A stretch of DNA of 64,000 nt from JABDIP01 sp965237625 (lineage in GTDB: Bacteria > Pseudomonadota > Alphaproteobacteria > DSM-16000 > Inquilinaceae): positions 1-64,000 of the forward strand of contig CBDEGD010000023.1 of assembly GCA_965237625.1 (NCBI GenBank). The letters run 5' to 3'. The position numbers and the translations under genes were made by a program. The notes under the pieces were generated by a model that was given only the letters and a program-made list of their open reading frames with translations, was not told the origin of the DNA and did not search any database. Below, one piece after another: positions 14,387 through 22,400 of this stretch; positions within the stretch are counted from its first letter, which is position 1; each line of letters begins with the position of its first letter.

Positions 14387-16905
14387 CCGATATTACACTC
14401 GGCATCCGGCTCACCGGTGACTCCACAAATCTGGTCGGCGAGATCAAGGTCTCCACCGCAGAGCTGAACAAATTGGCGGAAGCGTCGGCGCAGGCCGGGC
14501 AGCGCGCCATGGCGGCTAGGCGGGGCAATGATGAGTTCTCCAGTTCGCTGCGCCGGCTTAGGGAAGGATTGGACCCGGCCGTAAGGAAGCAGCGTGAGCT
14601 GCGCGAGGGCACAACGCTGCTGGACAGGGCATTGCGAAGGGGAAAGCTCACCGCTGAGCAACATGCACGCAGCATGGCATTGCTCCGGTCGCGATACGAC
14701 CAGACGCGGAGAGCCGCGGTCGGGTTCGGAGGCAGTCTTTCCAGCCTCCGGACTCTCCTGCTCGCAACGGTCAGTGCGGAAACGCTAAGGCGAACGATCC
14801 TTGTGGCGGACGGCTACGAGGCCGCGCAGGCGCAGATCCGTCTGGCGACCAGAGCGCTGGGCGACTATGCGACGGCGAGCCGTGAAGTGGATCGGATCGC
14901 CGATTCAACCGGTGTCCTGCTTGATGACACGGTATCAATATTCCGGGCGATAGCGCGAACGGCTCCCGAGTTGAAGGCGACGCAAGAGCAGGTCTTGGAT
15001 GTTACCGAGGCGGTTCAGCAGCTGGGCGCGATCAGCAATACCGCGCCTGAAAACCTGCGGGCCGGCCTTCGCCAATTCGGCCAGGCCATGTCTAGCCAAA
15101 TCGTCCGGGCCGAAGAATTCAACTCGGTCCTGGAGAACATTCCCGAACTGGCGGTGCGTATCGCTGCCGGCATGGGTACGACCGTTGGCCAGTTGCGCCT
15201 GGCTGTCGTGGAGGGCCGGGTGCTGTCCTCAGATGTCTTCAAAGCCCTGCTCGGCCAAACCGAGGATATCGCCGCCGATTTCGACTCGCTGCCAGCGCGG
15301 ATAACCCGCTCGGCCAACCGGGTTCGAAATGCGTTCTCCGCCAGCCTCGCGGGGTTGAACGAGCAGTCCGGCCTGACAGCAGACTTGGCCGGCGCGATGG
15401 ATCTCCTGGCGGAGAACATGGACACCGTCGTTCGGGGTGTGATCGTCTTGTCGGCGGGATACGCCACGGCTCGCGCGGCTGCCTTGGCCTATGCCGCCGC
15501 ACAGCGCGTTGCCAATCTTGCACTAACACGATCGCCGCTCGGTTTGTTCGTCCTTGGGTTGGGGCTAGCGGCCTCGGCAGTCACCGCCATCACATTGCGA
15601 ACCGACGAGGCGACCGACGCCAACAAGCGTTTCGAGGACGCCATGCGCGACTCGAACGTCGTTCTATCGTCGGCGGCCGAGAATGCGCGTCGTGTGGCGG
15701 AGGAACGGCGCAGGCAGGCTATCGAAACGGTCGAGGCGACATTGGCCGAACAGCAGCTGCGCGCCGCTACCGCCCAGACGATGGCCGAAGAAAGCCGAGC
15801 GCGTGCCAATCGAATGCTGGAGAATGCGCGCGGCCGAGATGTGAGCGAAGGGATTGCGCGCGTCGAGCAGGCTATTGCCGGGCTAGAGGCAATTACGGAA
15901 GAAGCCGACGGTAAGGTCGCAGATCTCCAAGCCCAACTCGCCCGCCTTAATGAGACTGTCCCGACAAATACCGTCAGCGGTGTTGTATCGCTCCGCGACT
16001 CGGCGACAGAGGCCGACAGCGCGCTCTCCAAGGTCATCCGGCAGCTGGAGGAAGCTCAAGCGCTCGGCGCGCTAGGACTGGGCATAGTCGGATTCTCGGG
16101 ACGGGACCAAGCCATTGCAACGGCGCAGTTCGACGCTCTGAATGCAGCGCAGGCTGACTTCAACAAGGGCCTACGCGACTCGGCGCTGTTGCTGCCGGAG
16201 GAGAGCGCGGCGATCGAGGGGGCTGCCGGCGCGGCATTCGACTATGCCGAAGCGCTGGACGCGATTGAGGATGGGCAAAAGCGCGCGAGGAGCGCTGCCG
16301 ATGCGTTTGGCAAGGCGGCAGGTGGCGCGCTATTGGACATTCGTAAGGGAGCATTCGACGCGACAGAGGCCGTCGACCGACTCATCGACTCATTGTTCCA
16401 GGCGCTAATTTTCGATCCATTCACCCAGGCAGTGAGCAACTTCGCCCTCGGTTTCTTCAATCCTGCCGGCGCAGCGGCCGGAAGTTCGGCTGGCGGAGGC
16501 GGCACCGGTGTCTCTGCATCTATACAGCACCAAGGCGGCCTGGTCGGCACGGGGCCGAAGCGTGTTGTCGATCCGGCGGTGTTCATCGGGGCGCCGCGCT
16601 TCCATCGGGGCGGCCTAGTCCCCGGCGAGCGGCCGATCATCGCCATGGAGGGCGAGGAAGTCCTCAGGCGCGACGATCCGCGGCATGTGCGCAATCGCGG
16701 CGGGGATGCCGGCGATTTCATAGTCAACGTGATCGATCAGCGCGGCGCCCGCTCCGAGCCGTTAGAGGTCAGTCAGCGCGCGGTCGGCCGCAATGAGGTC
16801 GACGTATTGATCTCCGAGTCCGTGGCGCGCGATATCGGCCGCAACGGTCCGATCAGCAAGGCATTCCAGACCCGCTTCGGTGCACGGCCGCAGGGTGTGG
16901 GGTGA
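14383..16905 (+). CDS. Tail tape measure protein
   Basis: The start is ATG 14383, overlapping the DUF1799 stop; an upstream ATG in frame at 14362 lies inside DUF1799. The 840-residue protein has the tape measure pattern: N-terminal MTDITLGIRLTGDSTNLVGE, long helical regions, a conserved centre at about 140-300 (AAQAQIRLATRALGDYATAS, FGQAMSSQIVRAEEFNSVLE, GTTVGQLRLAVVEGRVLSSD) typical of the TIGR02675 family, two hydrophobic segments near 345-410, more coiled coil at 440-530, and a C-terminal Gly-rich domain (FHRGGLVPGERPIIAMEGEE). It sets tail length and is probably ejected into the cell envelope on infection. The modest length predicts a fairly short tail. Confidence 0.9.
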   Translation: MTDITLGIRLTGDSTNLVGEIKVSTAELNKLAEASAQAGQRAMAARRGNDEFSSSLRRLREGLDPAVRKQRELREGTTLLDRALRRGKLTAEQHARSMALLRSRYDQTRRAAVGFGGSLSSLRTLLLATVSAETLRRTILVADGYEAAQAQIRLATRALGDYATASREVDRIADSTGVLLDDTVSIFRAIARTAPELKATQEQVLDVTEAVQQLGAISNTAPENLRAGLRQFGQAMSSQIVRAEEFNSVLENIPELAVRIAAGMGTTVGQLRLAVVEGRVLSSDVFKALLGQTEDIAADFDSLPARITRSANRVRNAFSASLAGLNEQSGLTADLAGAMDLLAENMDTVVRGVIVLSAGYATARAAALAYAAAQRVANLALTRSPLGLFVLGLGLAASAVTAITLRTDEATDANKRFEDAMRDSNVVLSSAAENARRVAEERRRQAIETVEATLAEQQLRAATAQTMAEESRARANRMLENARGRDVSEGIARVEQAIAGLEAITEEADGKVADLQAQLARLNETVPTNTVSGVVSLRDSATEADSALSKVIRQLEEAQALGALGLGIVGFSGRDQAIATAQFDALNAAQADFNKGLRDSALLLPEESAAIEGAAGAAFDYAEALDAIEDGQKRARSAADAFGKAAGGALLDIRKGAFDATEAVDRLIDSLFQALIFDPFTQAVSNFALGFFNPAGAAAGSSAGGGGTGVSASIQHQGGLVGTGPKRVVDPAVFIGAPRFHRGGLVPGERPIIAMEGEEVLRRDDPRHVRNRGGDAGDFIVNVIDQRGARSEPLEVSQRAVGRNEVDVLISESVARDIGRNGPISKAFQTRFGARPQGVG

Positions 16906-17255
16906 TGCCGGTCTGGCCCGCGACGCTTCCGCAAGACGTGCTGATCGACGGCTATGACGAGACGCCGCCGAACACTACATTGCGGAGCCAGATGGACCAA
17001 GGACCGGACAAGGTGCGTCGGCACTTTACTGCCGGGGAAAGGGTGTTCTCCGCCACGGTCGCGCTCACCCGCGACCAGGTCGAGACGCTCGACTCGTTCT
17101 ATCTGACCGATCTGCAGGGCGGGGCGCTCCGGTTCGACTGGACGCATCCGCGCGCACAGGCCGCCGTACAGTTCCGCTTCCGGTCGCCGCCCCGGTACAA
17201 GCCGCAAAGCCAGACGGATTGGTTGGTGCAGCTGCAACTGGAGATCCTGCCCTAA
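16905..17255 (+). CDS. Minor tail protein (lambda gpM-like position)
   Basis: The start is ATG 16905, overlapping the tape measure stop, with GTG 16902 as an alternative; the product is 116 residues. It begins PVWPATLPQDVLIDGYDE and contains QMDQGPDKVRRHFTAGERVF and LQGGALRFDWTHPRAQAAVQ, a compact beta domain found right after the tape measure gene in many alphaproteobacterial siphoprophages. In lambda the equivalent, gpM, helps build the tail tip. The call rests on position and size. The stop shares one base with the next start. Confidence 0.7.
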   Translation: MPVWPATLPQDVLIDGYDETPPNTTLRSQMDQGPDKVRRHFTAGERVFSATVALTRDQVETLDSFYLTDLQGGALRFDWTHPRAQAAVQFRFRSPPRYKPQSQTDWLVQLQLEILP

Positions 17256-18385
17256 TGCCTGTTTCCGACAAATTCAAGCAAGCGGCGTACGCGCAGGAGA
17301 CCGGCGAGGCGCCGCTGGTACTCCTCACCATCGATCACCCCGACATGGCCGCCCCGATCCGCGTTACATCGGACCCGGCGAACACCTATCGACGGATCTC
17401 CGACACGGTGGTCGACAGCACTGCTGGCGGCAACGACGGGACACTTACTGGGGCATGGTTTCTTCCCGGCAAATTCGGATCGGCGGTCCACTTCGAGCCT
17501 GGCGACGAATTGGCAATTCCGCCAGCGGCGGTGGCCGGCCATGCCAATTTCACTGTGGAGTGCAAGGTCAGGACACTGGTCTCCGCTGTTCAAATGGTGT
17601 TTTGGGCGGCCGAGACTGATGGCGACGGCTTTGGCAACAACGCAGAATTTCATCTCCATATCAACGGCAGCGGTCGCGCGTCTGCGTTCGTGCAAGGACC
17701 TTCAATCCTGAGCGGCGGCGCGAGCTTCACGATGGACAGCGCTCACTTCATAGCCGATGGAAAGTGGCACCGCCTTGCGCTGGTTTTAGACGACGTTGTC
17801 GGAGAGGCACTCCTGTACGTCGATGGAGCGCAGGTGCAAAGCCGAAGCTTCACGCCCGGCATTCTCAATCTTGCTGCCATCACCGATGTTCGGCTAGGGC
17901 GCCCGGAAGGCACCCTGAACACTCGCTATCTGGACGGCGAGATTGACGACCCCCGCTTCTGGAGCGTCGCTCGCACTGCCCAGGAGATCGCGGACAACAA
18001 AGACGCTCCGCTTCTCGGCACAGAGCCGGGCCTCGTCGGCTATTGGAAGCTGGACGACGGCGAGCCGTTCATCCATTTCCCGTTCCGGGTCACCTTGCCG
18101 GACGACACCGAAGAAGCGGTTCGGGCGACGCTTGAGATCGACAATGTCGATCGGCAGATCGTGCAGGCGGTGCGATCGATCTCCTCGCCGCCAACGGTCA
18201 CGCTGGAAGTCGTGCTGGCGAGCACGCCGGATGTGGTGGAAGCGGGTCCCTTCGTCTTCGAACTTCAAGGCGCGCGCTACGATGCGGCGGTTGTCCGGGG
18301 CGAACTGGCGTTCGAGCCGATCTTGGACTTGGCCGTGCCGGGCGATGTGATGTCGCCGGGGCTGTTTCCGGGGCTGTTCGCGTGA
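17255..18385 (+). CDS. DUF1833-like minor tail protein with an inserted LamG/concanavalin-like domain
   Basis: The 376-residue protein starts at ATG 17255. Residues 1-48 (EAPLVLLTIDHPDMAAPIRV) and 273-376 (FPFRVTLPDDTEEAVRATLE, then FEPILDLAVPGDVMSPGLFP) are the two halves of a DUF1833-type tail protein, normally one continuous domain. Between them, residues about 49-272 form a LamG-like beta-sandwich: GNDGTLTGAWFLPGKFGSAV, FTVECKVRT, DGKWHRLALVLDDVVGEALL, EIDDPRFWSVARTAQEI and GYWKLDD. LamG domains bind sugars, so the insert may decorate the tail tip and assist adsorption. The domain is nested without breaking the frame. It precedes the NlpC gene, where lambda has gpL. Confidence 0.8.
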   Translation: MPVSDKFKQAAYAQETGEAPLVLLTIDHPDMAAPIRVTSDPANTYRRISDTVVDSTAGGNDGTLTGAWFLPGKFGSAVHFEPGDELAIPPAAVAGHANFTVECKVRTLVSAVQMVFWAAETDGDGFGNNAEFHLHINGSGRASAFVQGPSILSGGASFTMDSAHFIADGKWHRLALVLDDVVGEALLYVDGAQVQSRSFTPGILNLAAITDVRLGRPEGTLNTRYLDGEIDDPRFWSVARTAQEIADNKDAPLLGTEPGLVGYWKLDDGEPFIHFPFRVTLPDDTEEAVRATLEIDNVDRQIVQAVRSISSPPTVTLEVVLASTPDVVEAGPFVFELQGARYDAAVVRGELAFEPILDLAVPGDVMSPGLFPGLFA

Positions 18386-18403
18386 GCGGCCGGCAGGCAG
18401 TCG

Positions 18404-18571
18404 TCAGCCGCTCCCTGCCGGCTCGGCAGCGTGAAGCGCCTCCCTTTCCAGCGCCCGGATGGCTGCGGCAATCGCCCGCCTCTCTGCCAGCGGCATGTAC
18501 GGCCGTTTTTCGAGCAGCCGGCGTAGCGTCTTGGCATTGTCGAGCGATCGTTCCGGTGGGTCGGTGGTCAT
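18404..18571 (-). CDS. Small minus-strand protein between the DUF1833-like and NlpC genes
   Basis: A 55-residue frame opposite to the tail operon fills the only gap here. It reads MTTDPPERSLDNAKTLRRLL then EKRPYMPLAERRAIAAAIRA, a charged helical protein with G/C-rich third positions, unlike the Arg/Ser/Pro-rich shadow on the plus strand. It starts at the complement of CAT 18569-18571, overlapping the NlpC start. There is no clear ribosome site; a GATAAT-like sequence just upstream could allow a leaderless message. It may be a lysogenic cargo gene like the lipoprotein on the other side of NlpC. Function unknown. Confidence 0.45.
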   Translation of the reverse strand: MTTDPPERSLDNAKTLRRLLEKRPYMPLAERRAIAAAIRALEREALHAAEPAGSG

Positions 18572-19106
18572 GAGCCGTATTATCGAACCCACGGCGCCGG
18601 CCTGTCGACCAACCGACGCGAGCAAGTCCACCGACCGTTTCGAACTGCCGGCCTGGGCAGCCGGGTATATTGGCCTGCCGTTTGCCGAGAAGGGGCGAGA
18701 CCGCGCTGGCTACGATTGCTGGGGTTTGTACAGGTTGATCGTGGCCGATAGGGCCGGGCTGGCTTTACCGTGCTTCGCCACGTCGTACGACCGGCCGGAC
18801 GATGGCCCAACCGTCGAGGCCGCGATCCGAACATTCGGAACGGAGAGCGACGATTGGCTGCCGATTTCGAGGGGCGATGAGCGGCTCTTCGACGCGGTGG
18901 AGATGCGCGGAATCTACCAAGTTAGAATTGACGGCAAGCCAGTCCTGAGGCGCGCGAATATGCATGTGGGCCTGGTGCTTGCCCAAGGGACGCTGATCCA
19001 CATGGAGCGTCAGGTTTCGTCGGCGCTCGGCATCTATTGGCGCGACCGGGGGGTCGGGTCACGCATCGTCGGCTTCTGGCGTCATCGGGAGTTGGCTGAT
19101 GTCTAG
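18570..19106 (+). CDS. NlpC/P60 peptidoglycan hydrolase of the tail tip (gpK-like)
   Basis: The start ATG 18570 was chosen because the residues before it read as antisense of the small minus-strand gene. The 178-residue enzyme has the NlpC/P60 arrangement: AAGYIGLPFAEKGRDRAGYD, then the nucleophile in DCWGLYRLIV, and the catalytic His strand MHVGLVLAQGTLIHM. Such tail-tip hydrolases open the peptidoglycan during DNA entry. In lambda the equivalent is gpK, lying just before gpI and gpJ. Here no gpI is seen, and the next plus-strand gene is J, displaced by a minus-strand lipoprotein gene that ends one base after this gene's stop. Confidence 0.85.
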   Translation: MSRIIEPTAPACRPTDASKSTDRFELPAWAAGYIGLPFAEKGRDRAGYDCWGLYRLIVADRAGLALPCFATSYDRPDDGPTVEAAIRTFGTESDDWLPISRGDERLFDAVEMRGIYQVRIDGKPVLRRANMHVGLVLAQGTLIHMERQVSSALGIYWRDRGVGSRIVGFWRHRELADV

Positions 19107-19107
19107 A

Positions 19108-19464
19108 TCAGCTGCTGCACTCAAAGCGCACGATCATCGTCGAAGAACGGGCGGTGAGGGCTTCCCAAGCACGATCGACAACGACGAGATGCGGTTCGGA
19201 ACAGTAGTCGGCGACACCGAGGCGAGCGGCTTCAACATATCGCGATGTGGTGAGCGCTTGGTCCTCGGAGATATAGACCGGGCCGGAAGCTTTCGCGACC
19301 AAGACTTCGATGTCGCCGCGCGCGTGATTTGCCGCCCTCGTTGTGAAGCCCCAACCATCGACGCTGTACGGACCCGTTTCCATCGCGCCTGCAAACCGGT
19401 CGGGGACGGAAGCGCAGCCATTGAGCGTGGCGATAGCGATGAACATCGTGGCGAGCAGTCGCAT
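19108..19464 (-). CDS. Small lipoprotein encoded against the tail operon, candidate superinfection-exclusion factor
   Basis: The 118-residue protein has a lipoprotein signal: MRLLATMFIAIATLNGCASV with a lipobox at LNGC, so the mature protein starts at Cys17. Two further Cys residues (DYCSEP and FECSS) could form a disulfide. There is a clear ribosome site (AAGGGAG, nine bases before ATG). It converges with the NlpC gene with one base between stops, and its start codon overlaps, head to head, the J start (CATG at 19462-19465). A lipoprotein next to the receptor-binding J gene but on the opposite strand recalls the conversion lipoproteins of other phages that block the receptor (for example T5 Llp). 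That function is inferred. Confidence 0.75.
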   Translation of the reverse strand: MRLLATMFIAIATLNGCASVPDRFAGAMETGPYSVDGWGFTTRAANHARGDIEVLVAKASGPVYISEDQALTTSRYVEAARLGVADYCSEPHLVVVDRAWEALTARSSTMIVRFECSS

Positions 19465-22400
19465 GGGTAATATCTCCCTTGAAATTCAGCGGAGTCTATC
19501 AGCCGATGGCGTTCATGTCTCGGCCTGTCTGCACCCCTTCCGTGCGGCGCGCACCGATCATTTGGTGCCAGTCGGTCTGACGATTCACCAAATTTTGGAC
19601 GTGCTCGCGCCCAATCCACTTCTGATCGAACACGCTCACGTCTACGTTGGCGCGGACTATGTGCCGCGAGATCGTTGGCACTGCGTTCGGCCGAAAGACG
19701 GGGCGATGCTATCGGTCCGGGTTTTGCCTTCCGGCGGCGACGGAAAGAACCCACTACAGACCATCCTGACGATCGCGGTTATCGCCGGCGCTGCCATCGT
19801 CGGGGGGCTTCCACTCGGCACGCTCAGCGTATTCGGGGCCGAAGTGTCCGTAGCCGCGCTGGCGGCGGCCGGGGTCGGCCTTGCCGGCTCCCTGCTCATC
19901 AACGCGATCGCGCCGCCGCCGACGCCGAAATTCGATCGGCTTTCGGCGCAGCAGGACAGCCCGACCTATTCGATCGCAGGCGGGTCCAACGAGTTGCGGC
20001 CTTGGGGACCGGTTCCGTTGTTGCAGGGCACCCATCGGATTTATCCGCCCTATGCGGCGCAGCCTCATACGGAGATCGTTGGCGACCAGCAGTTCTGGCG
20101 GGCGCCGTTCCTGATCGGCTATGGCCCGGTCCGACTGCGGGATTTGAAGATCGGCGAGACGCCGATCGGCGATTTCGCCGAAGACGAAATGGAGGTAGAG
20201 GTCCGGGAAGGCTTCCCAGGCGAGCCACCTCGTGCGCTGTTCACCGATGACGTGTTCGAGGAGAGCTTGGGCATCGCCCTGACCGAGGCGGATGGCTGGC
20301 AGCAGCGTACGATCCAGCAGGAAGCGGACGAAATCTCCGTCGATATCACCTTCGCGACCGGGCTTGCCCGCATTGCCGCCAACGGCGCGCGGCAGAACCA
20401 GACCGTCACCGTCGAGATCGAATATGCCGTCGCGGGTACCGGCCAATGGTCCGTCCCGGGCGGCGGCCGTGCGTTCGCGGCGCGAACCGCCGGGCCGATG
20501 GCGCCGCCGCCGTTCAGACTGGACGACGACGGCAGTGACAGCCGCCACCGCCGGGACCGGGTCGTGATGGACCGCCTGTCCGGCGACCTGACCGTGCTGC
20601 CCGGTCAAAGCCACACGTCGTCCGGCGGCGCGGTACCGCCGCCGGTGCCGCCGACGGCAGTCCCAATTGCGCATGTGTTGCGGGTGTCCGGCGAGACCAC
20701 GATCTCGGCCAACCGAGTCATCGACGAACGGCCGGAGGGGGCGCCCTTCGCGCTGGTCGCGGACTTCGCGCCGTCGGCAACCGCGCCCGAGAGCAATGCA
20801 ATCGACATCGCTGCGGGCACCCTGTTCTCTGGCGGCATCCAGACCACGGCGCGCCAGACTACGACCGTCCGCCGGGATTTGCGGTTCCCGACACAGACGC
20901 GCGCTATCCACGACGTTCGGATGCGCCGGATTACGCCGGACACGACCGACCCGCAAATCGTCGACAAGGTTTCCTGGTCGGCGCTGCGGTCGATCCGCAA
21001 TGTCGATCCGGTTCAGCTCGACGGCATGGCCACCGTCACGCTGCGCGCCCGCGCGACCGGCCGCCTGAACGGCGTCATCCAGCAATTCAACTGTATCGGC
21101 ACGTCGGTCGCGCTGGACTGGACGGGGAGTTCCTGGGTCGAGCAGGAGACGAACAACCCGGCCAGCCTGTACCGCCGCGCCTTCCAGGGTCCGCACATGA
21201 AGCGGCCGCGCACCGATGCGGAGATGGACCTCGCCGGGCTGCAGGAGTGGGCGGACGCCAACCGCGCGGCGGGCCGGGCGTTCAACGCCTATATCGACTT
21301 CCGCACGACTCTGCGCGAGCTGACGGGCGACATCGCCGCCGCCGGCCGGGCGAGCCGGGGCATGGTCGACGGCAAGTGGAGCGTGGTTCGGGACCGGCCG
21401 CAATCAGTCCCGGCGCAGATATTGACGCCTCGGAACAGCAAGGATTTCCGGGCCACCAAGGCGTTCGTCGATCCGCCGCACGGGCTGACCGTCCGGTTCG
21501 TAAACGAGGAAATCGGTTTCAAGCGTGATGAGCGGATCGTGTTCGCGGACGGCTTCGACGCGGATACGGCGACGCGGCTGGAGGCCCTCGACCTGTTCGG
21601 CATCACCAATCCGGACTTGGCCTGGCAAGACGGGCGGTTCCACCAGGCCGTCGCAAAGCTACGGCCGGAGACCTACGAGTTGAACGCCGACTTCGAGCAC
21701 ATCGTGGCGATGCGCGGCGACCGCATCGATGTCGCTCACGACGCCATTCTGGTCGGCCTGGCGCAGGGGCGGATCAAGGTTGTGCAGGTCGATGGCGGCG
21801 GTGCCGCGACCGGCGTGACCCTGGATGAGCTGATGACGATGGAGCTTGGTAAGACGTATGCACTCATCGTGCGGCCGCCCGATGTCGATCCGGTGACCAG
21901 AGCAGTGAACACAGTGCCGGGCGAAACCGACACCGTCGTCTTCGCGACGACGATCCCGCCAGGCACAATCGCCGTGGGCGATCTTGCGGCGTTCGGCGAG
22001 ACCGACCGGGTGACGGCGGAGATGATCATCCGCGAGATCAAGCCTGGCGCGGACGAGAGCGCCAAGCTGATCCTGGTCGATGCGGCGCCGGAGGTGCACG
22101 ATTCGGACCAAGGACCGATCCCGGCATTTGAGAGCAATATCACCCTGCCGGCCGGAATTCACCGCCCGGCGATCGCCTCGATCCGGTCGGATGGCGCCGT
22201 GCTGCTGGTCAACGATGACGGCACCTTCAGAAGCCGCATCGTCATCTCTCTGCTTCGGTCGTCAACGGCGCTTTCGCGCTTTCGACAGATCGAGACTGTC
22301 TATCGCGTTGCCGGCGCCGACGTGCCTTGGCAGCCGGGACCGACACTGCCCATTACGGCGACGGAGATCTCGATTGTCGATGTGGAGGACGGCGAGACCT

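Noticed and set aside
18382..18573. Plus-strand 63-residue frame that fits between the DUF1833-like and NlpC genes with overlapping start and stop
   Set aside because: Its product is rich in Arg, Ser, Pro and Ala like antisense shadows, while the opposite strand has coding-like composition.
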